Assembly (NCBI RefSeq): GCF_041740695.1
Contig: NZ_JBGSLK010000026.1
Coordinates: forward strand, 1-64,000
Reading direction: 5' to 3'
Length of the DNA stretch: 64,000 nucleotides
Source: Haliscomenobacter sp041740695
GTDB lineage: Bacteria; Bacteroidota; Bacteroidia; Chitinophagales; Saprospiraceae
This document shows, one piece after another, positions 1 to 8,746 of the stretch. Position 1 is the stretch's first letter, and every line of letters starts with the position of its first letter. The translations under genes and the position numbers were made by a program. The notes beneath the pieces were generated by a model that worked only from the letters and a program-made list of their open reading frames with translations, was not told where the DNA came from and ran no database searches.

Positions 1-101
1 ATAATCAACAGCAGTTGATTGATCACAACGTGGCAGCCTTCGACTGTTTTTGGTAGCTCCAACTCAATGTTTTTGATGCCCTAAGATACTTTTTATTTTC
101 A

Positions 102-134
102 TATTTAGCAGCCGCCGAAGGCGGCTGCTAAATA
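102..134. terminator. Strong GC-rich hairpin, probable terminator
   Basis: A perfect 15-bp stem (102-116 pairs with 120-134) closes a GAA loop; the core is GCAGCCGCC/GGCGGCTGC. No gene is visible in 1-321, so it probably ends transcription of a gene left of the window. T-rich sequence flanks both sides, so it could act in either direction. The rest of 1-321 shows no coding signal. Confidence 0.55.
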
Positions 135-321
135 GTTACCATTTTTTATTGTAATGCTGTTGGCCAAATGCTAAATGCAGCTGAATTAAAATGCATACAA
201 TACGATTTTTATGTGTTTATCCGTTGTAGAGTTTTTTATCTATGTATTTACCCTTTCTTTCAGCGTATGTATTGGCTAAAAAAATTAGCAACTCAATTTT
301 AAAATCATAAATAATTACATC

Positions 322-1740
322 ATGAAACAGTTAAAATGGCTGTGTTTTATTTTGTTTGCTCTAGTTGTGAATCCTTTTTTGCAAGCCCAAAAGGTGATAG
401 AACTTAATTTTCCTCCTAGTAAAGGTGAAAAAATTGATCTTGGCGGGCTTCAAAAAATAAAAAAAGGAGAATTTTACCAAATTCACATCAAGGGAATCAA
501 TCTGAATATCTACCAGGTCGGCATCAACCAACAGGATTCGGTATTGTCAAAACCACTGAGTGCGCTAGAGTTTGGAAGCTTTAATTTGGACTTGATCAAC
601 AAGTTGGTAAGTAGCCTGTCCACTTCGGTTTCAGGTATTGTAAAAAACAACAACACCCTTTCGTTAATGGAGAACAGTAGTAATGTTTTTAAACCTGATT
701 CATTGAGCCGACTTACGTTTGAAATTTATGCCACATTTTCTTTGAAGGACAGTCTAAGTAAATTACAAATGAATCTTGATAATTGGAGACTCAAGTTTAA
801 TAAAATCTTATTGGAAGCCAAAAGGAACACTCCAAATTATGGCAATGATCTAAACTATACTCATCTATGGTCGAGCATAGATGGTATTCGGAAAAGATTA
901 AACCAAATATCCATTGATGTACGCCAAAATGAAGAAGAGTATATTAAGTATTCAGATTTAAATATTGCCCCGATTATTGCTGAAGGTGAGAAGTCCAGTA
1001 ATCAGGGCTTCGTCCCTCAGGTAAACTCATTAAAGGTTACTGATGAGAACATTAAGAAATTGTATGCTGAGTTTGGAAATACTTTAGCAGAAGTTAGAAA
1101 AGGACTAACTGCTGATTCTATATATACAAGCTTTTTATCGTTAATCAATATCGATAATAATCGGAATAATAGTTTTTACTCACTGCCTTTGCAATTCATG
1201 GAAGATAGAGCGACAGTAAAAGTATTTATCAGCCCAATCGATAAAAATTCAGGACTTCCTGGATACGAAACCAAATTCAGTTTTCCATCCTATCAGAAAA
1301 ATTATTGGGGCGTTGGGCCTTCTTTATACTGGGCATGGCTGAAAGATGAAGTCATTTCCAGTGTTGGCACGGTTCAAACTGACAAAAGTATTACGTATAA
1401 AATAGTTGAAGAAGATAGTAGAAAGGGGGAAATGGGTACTGCCTCTTTATTGAGGGGAGGAATGAAATTTCAGGAAGAATATTCCGTGGGTGTTCACGCC
1501 ACGTTTGGCCTTGGGCTATCCCTCACACAAAAAGTTCGACCACGTTTTTTACTCGGCGGAGGTCTTAGTTTTGGCAAAACCCATATGCTGGCCTTTGATG
1601 CCGGATTGATCATGGGCTATGTTGATCGCATTGGTAAAGCTGTTGACAAGAATACTACCTATACCCAACCGATTCAAGGGACGGTATCGCGCCTAGGGAC
1701 TGCTGTTTTTGTAGCTGTAGGGTACGTTTATAAATTTTAA
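322..1740 (+). CDS. Secreted or outer-membrane protein of unknown function
   Basis: The 472-residue product starts with a clear Sec signal peptide (residues 1-22, a hydrophobic core ending in LQA before QKV). Residues 130-290 are polar and helix-prone. The last 150 residues have glycine-rich alternating strands (for example GLGLSLTQKV and GAVFVAVGYVYKF-like segments), and the protein ends in phenylalanine, as outer-membrane barrels do. This suggests a periplasmic N-terminal region and a small C-terminal barrel. The family was not recognised. Base composition is visibly more AT-rich than in the helicase gene downstream. The ATG at 322 fits the signal peptide. An inverted repeat after the stop separates it from the restriction island, so it is probably not part of that operon. 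Confidence 0.75.
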   Translation: MKQLKWLCFILFALVVNPFLQAQKVIELNFPPSKGEKIDLGGLQKIKKGEFYQIHIKGINLNIYQVGINQQDSVLSKPLSALEFGSFNLDLINKLVSSLSTSVSGIVKNNNTLSLMENSSNVFKPDSLSRLTFEIYATFSLKDSLSKLQMNLDNWRLKFNKILLEAKRNTPNYGNDLNYTHLWSSIDGIRKRLNQISIDVRQNEEEYIKYSDLNIAPIIAEGEKSSNQGFVPQVNSLKVTDENIKKLYAEFGNTLAEVRKGLTADSIYTSFLSLINIDNNRNNSFYSLPLQFMEDRATVKVFISPIDKNSGLPGYETKFSFPSYQKNYWGVGPSLYWAWLKDEVISSVGTVQTDKSITYKIVEEDSRKGEMGTASLLRGGMKFQEEYSVGVHATFGLGLSLTQKVRPRFLLGGGLSFGKTHMLAFDAGLIMGYVDRIGKAVDKNTTYTQPIQGTVSRLGTAVFVAVGYVYKF

Positions 1741-1752
1741 TCAACTTTTGAC

Positions 1753-1811
1753 TAGAAGCTATCTCAAAAAACTACCCTTGCAGGGCCGTTGGCGTTTTGA
1801 GATAGCTTCTA
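1753..1811. terminator. 17-bp perfect inverted repeat, terminator-like
   Basis: Positions 1753-1769 and 1795-1811 are perfect reverse complements (TAGAAGCTATCTCAAAA and its complement) around a 25-nt spacer. The repeat begins 13 nt after the stop at 1740 and ends about 100 nt before the helicase ATG at 1913. It probably terminates the upstream gene. Its presence argues against the alternative TTG start of the helicase at 1748, which would place this repeat inside the coding region. Confidence 0.55.
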
Positions 1812-1912
1812 AACTATTAGCCACTTCCCTCAAATTTCCCAACAACAATTCTCTCACATTACCAAAAAAACTTCTATCTTGTTATCCTAAAGAGAAAACC
1901 ACAAAACCAAGC

Positions 1913-4843
1913 ATGACCTGGACGCCTTATCATGCCAAATATTTTGCCTACGAACTAACCCAGCGCTTTGCCTCAAAAGTGACGGCTGAAGGGTTCAATG
2001 ATGCTGATAATCTGGACAAGATAACGGCCTCCCTCTCCGATGCTCAAGTAGATTTGAATCCACATCAGGTTGATGCAGCGCTATTTGCACTGCGCTCGCC
2101 CTTGTCACAAGGGGTGATATTGGCAGACGAGGTAGGTTTGGGCAAAACCATCGAAGCAGGCATTGTCATTGCTCAACGTTGGGCGGAAAGGAAACGCCGT
2201 ATCCTCATCATCGCCCCGGCCAATCTTCGCAAACAGTGGAGCCAGGAACTCAGCGACAAATTTTTTCTCTCCAGTCTGATCTTGGAAAAAAAATCCTTTG
2301 ACGAGAGCACCAAACAAAAGAACTTCAACCCCTTCGAACAAAAAGACAAAATCGTCATTTGCTCCTTTCAATTTGCCAGGGCCAAGGAAGCCTACGTAAG
2401 CCACACCAATTGGGACTTAGTCGTCATCGACGAAGCCCACCGCTTGCGCAACGTATACCGCAAAGACAATAAAATTGGGAACGCCCTCAAAGAGGCATTG
2501 GCGCAACGGCCTAAAATCCTACTCACTGCCACGCCATTACAGAATAGTTTATTGGAATTGTATGGTTTGATTAGCCTCGTAGACGAATACATTTTTGGCG
2601 ACCTGCGCAGTTTCCGCCAGCAATACGCCCGGATTAGTTCGGAGGAACAGTTTTCCGCACTCAAGCGACGGATTGAACCCGTGTGCAAACGCACCCTACG
2701 TGCTCAGGTACGCGAGTACGTGCGCTACACGGAGCGCATTTGTATCACCAGCCAGTTTTCCTCTGCGGACGACGAGCACGAACTCTACACCCAAGTATCG
2801 GAATACCTACGCAAGCCAACCCTGTACGCGCTCCCCGCAGGACAGCGGACCTTGATGACCTTGATTCTGCGCAAACTCCTGGCTTCTTCCAGTTTTGCCA
2901 TAGCGGATACCTTGAAGGGTTTAGCCGAAAAACTACAGGCTATTTTGGATCGCCATGAAATCCTTCAAACCGCCGAAGAGCCTTGGCAGGTGGATTTTGA
3001 AACGAGTGCCGAGTTGCAAGATGAATGGAACGATGATCCTGATTTTGCCGATGAAGTGCAGGAGGCTGCCGAACGGTATTTTTCAGCTTTTGAGTTGGAG
3101 GAAATCCGCAAGGAGTTGACCGAGGTCCAATTCTTTCACGAACTAGCCCAAAACATCCAACGCAACTCCAAAGGCGACAATCTGGTGATTGCCCTCCAGC
3201 AGGGTTTTGCCAAAATGCGCGAATTGGGTGCCGCTGAAAAAGCCGTAATTTTCACCGAAAGCATCCGCACCCAACAATACGTCAAGGAGATTTTGGAACA
3301 AAGTGGTTTCAAAGACAAGATTGTTTTGTTCAACGGCTCTAACAGCGACTCCGAATCCACCCGAATTTATCACCATTGGCTCAAAAAACACGAACATAGC
3401 GACCGCATCACGGGCAGTCGCGCTGCCGATATTCGCGCTGCACTGACAGAGTACTTCAAAGAAGACGCTCAAATTCTCATCGCAACCGAAGCCGCAGCCG
3501 AGGGCATCAACCTGCAATTCTGCTCGATGGTGGTGAATTACGACATGCCCTGGAACCCCCAGCGCATCGAGCAACGCATTGGCCGCTGTCACCGCTATGG
3601 GCAACGATTCAACGTAGTGGTGATCAATTTCCTCAATGCGCGCAATGCCGCCGATGTGCGGGTGCATGAATTACTCAACGAAAAATTTGCCCTCTTTAAC
3701 GGGGTTTTTGGAGCTTCAGATGAGGTGCTGGGCAGCATTGAAAGTGGTGTTGATTTTGAAAAACGCATCGTACAAATTTATCAAAATTGCCGCACCGAAG
3801 CCGAAATTCAAGCAGCCTTCGATGCCCTGCGGGCCGAATTGGACGAGAGCATCGCGCAACGGCTGGATTATACCCACCAGCAACTCATGGAAAACTTTGA
3901 CGAGGAAGTGCTCGAAAAAATCAAAGTTGAAAGTGAGCAGCGCCTGGATGCGTTTGAAGAAAAATTCTGGGCTTTCAGCCGTTTTGCCTTAGCGGAATAT
4001 GCCAATCAATTTGATGATGAAAACCATTCTTTTCGCCTCTTGCGTTCTCCTTTGAGCGATGTGCCCAAAGGCAATTTTCGCTTTTTATCCCACCGCCTGC
4101 CGCACGACCGTTTGCCCAAAGACGCTCAGGTGTACCGCATTGGACACCCTTTGGCCCGCCACCTGTTAAAAACACACCAAGGCCAGGGACTTCCTGTGGC
4201 CGAAGTAGTTTTTGATTTTAAAAATGCGGCCCGCAAAGTTTCGGCATTGGAACCACTGGTAGGTGCCTCCGGCTGGCTGAGGGTAGATCGCCTCTGCATT
4301 GAAGGCCTGGAAAATGAAGATTTTTTGGTTTTTGCAGGCATGGACGATACGGGCGAACTGATCGAACAGGAACGCTGCCGCCGGATGTTTTCATTGCCTG
4401 GTCAGGTAGTTTCCTCTGGCTGGGAGCAGGATCAACACATTACGCAGGCCCTGCAAGCAGAAATTCAACTGCAACGCAACCTATTGATGGAGCGCCGCAA
4501 TCAACGCGACATCCAGCTTTTTGACCTCGAAATGGACAAACTCGATCGTTGGGCCAGCGACCAACGCCTGGCCCTGCATACCGAACTACGCGAGATCGAA
4601 CAAGACATTCGCCTACGCCGCAACCTCGTACGCCAGGCACCCACCTTGGCCGAAAGGGTCAAAGAACAACGCCACATTGCCGAACTGGAAAAAAAACTGG
4701 CCGACAAACGTTTTGCCCTCCACAGCGAAGAAGATACCATCGAAGTACGCAAAAACCGCTTTTTGGATGAAATCCAGGAGAAGCTGGATGTGAAACCGGA
4801 GCAGGAGATGTTGTTTGCCATTCGCTGGCACCTGAAAGTATAA
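1913..4843 (+). CDS. SNF2/RapA-like DEAD/DEAH helicase of a restriction island
   Basis: This is a superfamily 2 ATPase of the SNF2/RapA type, about 976 residues long. Visible motifs are Walker A DEVGLGKT (about residue 71), the Walker B box DEAH (about 173), motif III TATP, and a C-terminal helicase domain with EGINLQ and QRIGRCHRYGQ (about 550). The last 110 residues are charged and coiled-coil-like. SNF2 ATPases translocate on double-stranded DNA; in defence loci (for example DrmD of DISARM) they accompany methylases. The start was set at ATG 1913 because the upstream reading frame from TTG 1748 runs through a terminator-like repeat. It is the first gene of a tight plus-strand run of nuclease and methylase genes, so a role in DNA restriction is inferred. 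Confidence 0.85.
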   Translation: MTWTPYHAKYFAYELTQRFASKVTAEGFNDADNLDKITASLSDAQVDLNPHQVDAALFALRSPLSQGVILADEVGLGKTIEAGIVIAQRWAERKRRILIIAPANLRKQWSQELSDKFFLSSLILEKKSFDESTKQKNFNPFEQKDKIVICSFQFARAKEAYVSHTNWDLVVIDEAHRLRNVYRKDNKIGNALKEALAQRPKILLTATPLQNSLLELYGLISLVDEYIFGDLRSFRQQYARISSEEQFSALKRRIEPVCKRTLRAQVREYVRYTERICITSQFSSADDEHELYTQVSEYLRKPTLYALPAGQRTLMTLILRKLLASSSFAIADTLKGLAEKLQAILDRHEILQTAEEPWQVDFETSAELQDEWNDDPDFADEVQEAAERYFSAFELEEIRKELTEVQFFHELAQNIQRNSKGDNLVIALQQGFAKMRELGAAEKAVIFTESIRTQQYVKEILEQSGFKDKIVLFNGSNSDSESTRIYHHWLKKHEHSDRITGSRAADIRAALTEYFKEDAQILIATEAAAEGINLQFCSMVVNYDMPWNPQRIEQRIGRCHRYGQRFNVVVINFLNARNAADVRVHELLNEKFALFNGVFGASDEVLGSIESGVDFEKRIVQIYQNCRTEAEIQAAFDALRAELDESIAQRLDYTHQQLMENFDEEVLEKIKVESEQRLDAFEEKFWAFSRFALAEYANQFDDENHSFRLLRSPLSDVPKGNFRFLSHRLPHDRLPKDAQVYRIGHPLARHLLKTHQGQGLPVAEVVFDFKNAARKVSALEPLVGASGWLRVDRLCIEGLENEDFLVFAGMDDTGELIEQERCRRMFSLPGQVVSSGWEQDQHITQALQAEIQLQRNLLMERRNQRDIQLFDLEMDKLDRWASDQRLALHTELREIEQDIRLRRNLVRQAPTLAERVKEQRHIAELEKKLADKRFALHSEEDTIEVRKNRFLDEIQEKLDVKPEQEMLFAIRWHLKV

Positions 4844-4879
4844 GTCCCTTTTTTATTCACTGACATAATTCAAACGCCC

Positions 4880-5965
4880 ATGAACAATTCATCTATTTTG
4901 GAAAAGCCCAATCTTTTCAAACACGCCACCAGCGAACTCAGCCAAGACGCCATTCTCGCTTGGCTAATCCGCTGGGCCGATCCCCTATATGCCCAAGCTG
5001 ACCCTCAACTGCATGAAGTAGGCCATTTTTTTGTCCAAAAACTATATGAGAAAGCAGGTAAAGAAGTGCCTCCGTTTACCAAACTGAAAGTCATAACCCA
5101 AAAAGACAAAATTGACATCCTGGTTGAATTGATCTGCACAGATGACACCACTCGCTACATTCTTTTAGAGGACAAGGTAAATGCCAATGAACATGGAGAT
5201 CAACTTGATCGGTACATCGAAAAACTAACCGAACTTCGTGAAATCGAAGAAGCCAATATTCTACCTATATTGCTTAAAACGAGTTTCCATACTGAATCAC
5301 CCAGCAATGAAAAATATACTTTGTTTACCCTCTTTGATTTGTACGAAGTATGGCAAACGGGCAGCTCCAAAAACATTCACAATGCCATTTTTACCGATTA
5401 TGGCTTACATCTTGAGCAAAAACACCTCAAATACCTGCAAGCTCAGTTTGATTATCAAAACTATACAACTATACCTGTCAAGGGTTGGAGTTACTGGCAT
5501 TGGAAGGGATTTTTTACCCATTTAAAAGCAAAATTTCAGGAGGGTTCAAAAATCCATGACCAACAAAATGCTCACCAACGGCAATTGGTTTTTAATGCGC
5601 CAAAAGTATCGGTGACCAACATCAGCAATCAACATGAATATGAACCCTATTTGGATTTAGGATGGTTAGAAGCAAATAACCTTGCTACATTCTCTCTTTC
5701 TGTCAGGGTTAGATTAAAAAAGGATACAGAAGGATTTGATAAAAACTTTAGAGATGTACTTGCTGCCGAACTCCAAAAACAAGACCTTTATCGAGGCGGA
5801 GTAAAAGCAAAGTTTAAACGGGCAAAACAAACCATCTGCTTACTCAAACTCAAACTAAATACCGATATTTACGACGATGCAGCAAAGCTGGGAGCACATT
5901 TGCTCGAACTGAATGAACAGTTGCATCGATTACCTGCAACCATTGACCCGATTAACCGAACATGA
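4880..5965 (+). CDS. PD-(D/E)XK nuclease family protein
   Basis: The 361-residue product resembles the PD-(D/E)XK nuclease family often annotated PDDEXK_4. The N-terminal half has the order helix (FKHATSELSQDAILAWLIRW), strand with an acidic residue (DKIDILVEL), then ILLEDKV, which gives the D...ExK catalytic pattern, followed by a helix with DQLDRYIEKL. The C-terminal half shows no recognised domain. It starts 36 nt after the helicase stop and its stop overlaps the methylase ATG by 4 nt (ATGA), so it is almost certainly co-translated with Mod. In this setting it probably cuts DNA or acts as an accessory nuclease of the restriction island. The substrate cannot be read from the sequence. Confidence 0.75.
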   Translation: MNNSSILEKPNLFKHATSELSQDAILAWLIRWADPLYAQADPQLHEVGHFFVQKLYEKAGKEVPPFTKLKVITQKDKIDILVELICTDDTTRYILLEDKVNANEHGDQLDRYIEKLTELREIEEANILPILLKTSFHTESPSNEKYTLFTLFDLYEVWQTGSSKNIHNAIFTDYGLHLEQKHLKYLQAQFDYQNYTTIPVKGWSYWHWKGFFTHLKAKFQEGSKIHDQQNAHQRQLVFNAPKVSVTNISNQHEYEPYLDLGWLEANNLATFSLSVRVRLKKDTEGFDKNFRDVLAAELQKQDLYRGGVKAKFKRAKQTICLLKLKLNTDIYDDAAKLGAHLLELNEQLHRLPATIDPINRT

Positions 5966-7677
5966 CGAACAACCAAAAACTCGAACTCACCTGGCTAGGC
6001 AAAGGCGAATCCCCCAAACTTGAACCCCGCCTGCTGCTCCTTGAACCCGAGCACTGCCACGGCGACCCCGAGGCCGATAACCTACTCATCCACGGCGACA
6101 ACCTGCTGGCCCTAAAAGCTCTGGAGCAAGACTACGCCGGGAAGGTGAAGTGTGTTTATATTGATCCGCCTTACAATACGGGCAATGCTTTTGAACATTA
6201 CGACGATGGGGTGGAACATTCGATTTGGTTGAATTTGATGTACCAGCGTTTGACGGTATTGCGAAATTTGTTGGCGGAGGATGGGTCGATTTGGGTTTCG
6301 ATTGATGATAATGAGTGTCATTATTTAAAGGTAATGATGGACGAAATTTTTAATAGGCACTGTTTTATTGCAGATATTATTTGGAGAAAACGAGACGGTC
6401 CGCCTAATGATAGAAAGATCGGCACAATTCATGAGCATATACTTGTTTTTGGCAAAACTAAAAAGGAAGCTTCAAAAAAAACGTTTGCTGAAGAAAGTTT
6501 CAATTTAAGTCCAAGAACTGAAAAGTCAAACAAAGATTATCAGGTTTTTTCTGAGCCAGGTGGTCCTGATCCAAAAGGGCCTTTCCGAAAAATTGACACT
6601 ACTGCAAACGCAAAAGGTGGTAGGTATGTTGAAAGTCTTACATACCCTATTACTAATCCTTATACAGGCGAAGAAGTTTACCCCAGGCAAGGAACTTGTT
6701 GGCGTCACAATAAGGAAGACATGATGAAGTTGCAAAGTGAAAGAAGACTTTTTTGGGGCGTAGATGGTAAAGCAAAAACTCCAATGAGAAAATTATACCT
6801 TTTCGAAGCTAGAGATGGAATGACAACCTCTTCAATTTGGTATGATGTTGCACTTAATCAGCACGCAACTGGTGAAATCGAAAAAATATTTGGAGAAAAA
6901 GCTTCATTTGAGACTCCAAAACCCGAAAAATTATTGGAGTTGATTATCCACATCGCCACAAACCCCGGTGATCTCGTCCTCGATTCCTTCCTTGGCTCCG
7001 GCACCACCGCTGCTGTCGCCCACAAAATGGGGCGGCGCTGGATTGGCATCGAGCTGGGCGAGCACGCCTACACCCACTGCGTACCCCGCTTGCGTAAGGT
7101 AGCGAGTGGCGAAGACCAGGGCGGCATCAGCAAAGCCCAGGACTGGAAGGGTGGCGGTGGTTTCAAAACCTGCCGCCTGGCCGAAAGCCTGCTGGAGCGC
7201 GATGAAGAGGGGATGTTGCGTTTCAATCCCGACTTTACCGACGAAATGGTAGCCGAGGCCGTCGCCAAAATGGAAGGTTATCGCTACAACCCCGATCCGG
7301 AGGTGTTTTGGAAACAAGGACAATCTTCTGAGCAAGACTTTTTGTACGTCACCAAGGTATTCATCACCCGGCCCTGGCTGGAGCAGTTGGCGGCTGAGCT
7401 CAAGGCAGCGGAGTCGCTGCTCATCTGTTGTCCGGCCTATGGTGAAGGTTGTGAGCAGGCTTTTCCCAACATCAACCTCAAAAAAATTCCCCAGGCCTTT
7501 ATGAGCCGTTACGACTGGGATCAGAACGACTATTCTTTGAACGTGGAAAATGTACTACCCGACCTTGATGACCTGGAAGAAGACCTTTCTGAAAAAGACT
7601 CAAGCCCAACGGTGAAATCAAACCCAAAAGGAAAAAAAGCCAAAGGAAATACCGAGGGCCAAGGCTCTTTGTTTTAA
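5962..7677 (+). CDS. mod: Type III restriction-modification DNA methyltransferase (Mod), N6-adenine
   Basis: The 571-residue protein carries catalytic motif IV as DPPYNTG (about residue 68), preceded by HGDNLLALKAL, and the S-adenosylmethionine-binding motif as FLGSGTT (about residue 344), followed by RRWIGIELG. Motif IV before motif I is the beta-class order typical of type III Mod subunits, which methylate adenine in an asymmetric site. The middle region (about 120-330) holds the target-recognition part; its base composition is more AT-rich than both flanks (compare 6350-6950 with the rest), as expected for exchange of the recognition domain. It overlaps the upstream nuclease gene by 4 nt and precedes YhcG by 20 nt. 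Recognition specificity cannot be predicted. Confidence 0.9.
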   Translation: MTNNQKLELTWLGKGESPKLEPRLLLLEPEHCHGDPEADNLLIHGDNLLALKALEQDYAGKVKCVYIDPPYNTGNAFEHYDDGVEHSIWLNLMYQRLTVLRNLLAEDGSIWVSIDDNECHYLKVMMDEIFNRHCFIADIIWRKRDGPPNDRKIGTIHEHILVFGKTKKEASKKTFAEESFNLSPRTEKSNKDYQVFSEPGGPDPKGPFRKIDTTANAKGGRYVESLTYPITNPYTGEEVYPRQGTCWRHNKEDMMKLQSERRLFWGVDGKAKTPMRKLYLFEARDGMTTSSIWYDVALNQHATGEIEKIFGEKASFETPKPEKLLELIIHIATNPGDLVLDSFLGSGTTAAVAHKMGRRWIGIELGEHAYTHCVPRLRKVASGEDQGGISKAQDWKGGGGFKTCRLAESLLERDEEGMLRFNPDFTDEMVAEAVAKMEGYRYNPDPEVFWKQGQSSEQDFLYVTKVFITRPWLEQLAAELKAAESLLICCPAYGEGCEQAFPNINLKKIPQAFMSRYDWDQNDYSLNVENVLPDLDDLEEDLSEKDSSPTVKSNPKGKKAKGNTEGQGSLF

Positions 7678-7697
7678 TTCATGACATCACGGAAGCC

Positions 7698-8693
7698 ATG
7701 CAAGTTATACTGGAAGACATCCGCAACATCATTGCCCAATCCCGCGAGCGGGTGGCCCGCTCGGTCAACCATGAACGTTCCGTGGCCTACTGGCAAATTG
7801 GACGGCGTTTGGTGGAAGATGAGCAAGAAGGTAAAGAGCGGGCAGTGTATGGAAAAAAGTTGGTAAAAGACCTGTCAGTTCATTTGCAAAAGGAATTTGG
7901 CACCGGATTTTCTGCCAACAACCTCTGGCTGATGCGCCAGTTTTACCTTAGTTACCCAATTCTCCACGCAGTGAGTGGAGAATTGACCTGGACTCATTAC
8001 AAAATTTTGATCCGCCTGGATGATCCTCAAAAGCGAGAATTTTACATTGCCGAAAGCATCAAAAACGCTTGGTCGGTGCGCCAGTTGGAGCGCCAAATCA
8101 ATAGCCTCTTGTACGACCGCTTACTGCTGAGCCAAGACAAGGAAAGTGTATTGGCCATCGCCCGAGGGGAGGCCTTACCCAACAAAGCCCAGGAAATCAT
8201 CAAAGACCCCACCATTTTAGAATTCCTGGGCCTAAAACCCCAAGCCGCATATTACGAGAGCGATCTGGAACAAGCAATTATCACGCACTTACAGGAGTTT
8301 TTACTGGAACTGGGCAATGGCTTTTCCTTCGTGGCTCGACAAAAGCGCATCATTCTGGGCGGCGACGAATTCAAAATAGACCTGGTTTTTTATAACCGTT
8401 TGCTCCAATGTTTCGTATTGTTTGACATCAAGATTGACAAAATCACCCATCAGGATTTGGGCCAATTGCAGATGTATGTCAATTATTACGACCGGGAGGT
8501 CAAAGCGGAGTTTGAAAACCCGACCATCGGCGTATTGCTCTGTGCGGATAAAAACGATGTGGTGGTCCGGTACTCTTTACCCGAAAACAATGGTCAGATT
8601 TTTGCCTCCAAATATCAGTTGCATTTACCCACTGAATCCCAACTAAAAGCTGAAGTACGCAAAGAATTGGATAAATTTTCAGGAGAAGACTAG
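7698..8693 (+). CDS. YhcG/DUF1016-family PD-(D/E)XK nuclease
   Basis: The 331-residue protein matches the YhcG (DUF1016) layout. The N-terminal helical domain has the typical opening INxARxRVARSVNxE-like pattern and YWQIGRRLVEDEQ. The C-terminal nuclease fold contains EFKIDLVFYNR and FVLFDIKID, followed by DLGQLQMYVNYYD. The usual catalytic ExK is DIK here, a conservative Glu-to-Asp change. YhcG proteins are Holliday-junction-resolvase-like nucleases that commonly sit beside restriction-modification genes. It lies between mod and res, 20 nt after Mod, with its stop immediately before the res leader, so it belongs to the same transcription unit. Confidence 0.85.
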   Translation: MQVILEDIRNIIAQSRERVARSVNHERSVAYWQIGRRLVEDEQEGKERAVYGKKLVKDLSVHLQKEFGTGFSANNLWLMRQFYLSYPILHAVSGELTWTHYKILIRLDDPQKREFYIAESIKNAWSVRQLERQINSLLYDRLLLSQDKESVLAIARGEALPNKAQEIIKDPTILEFLGLKPQAAYYESDLEQAIITHLQEFLLELGNGFSFVARQKRIILGGDEFKIDLVFYNRLLQCFVLFDIKIDKITHQDLGQLQMYVNYYDREVKAEFENPTIGVLLCADKNDVVVRYSLPENNGQIFASKYQLHLPTESQLKAEVRKELDKFSGED

Positions 8694-8746
8694 TGTATTT
8701 AGGTTTGCCCCCCCTCCATAAGTTGACCCGTAAACAAGAGAGCAAG

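Noticed and set aside
1748..1912. Longer helicase starting at TTG 1748
   Set aside because: The extension runs through a perfect 17-bp inverted repeat and lacks helicase-like sequence; ATG 1913 is better.
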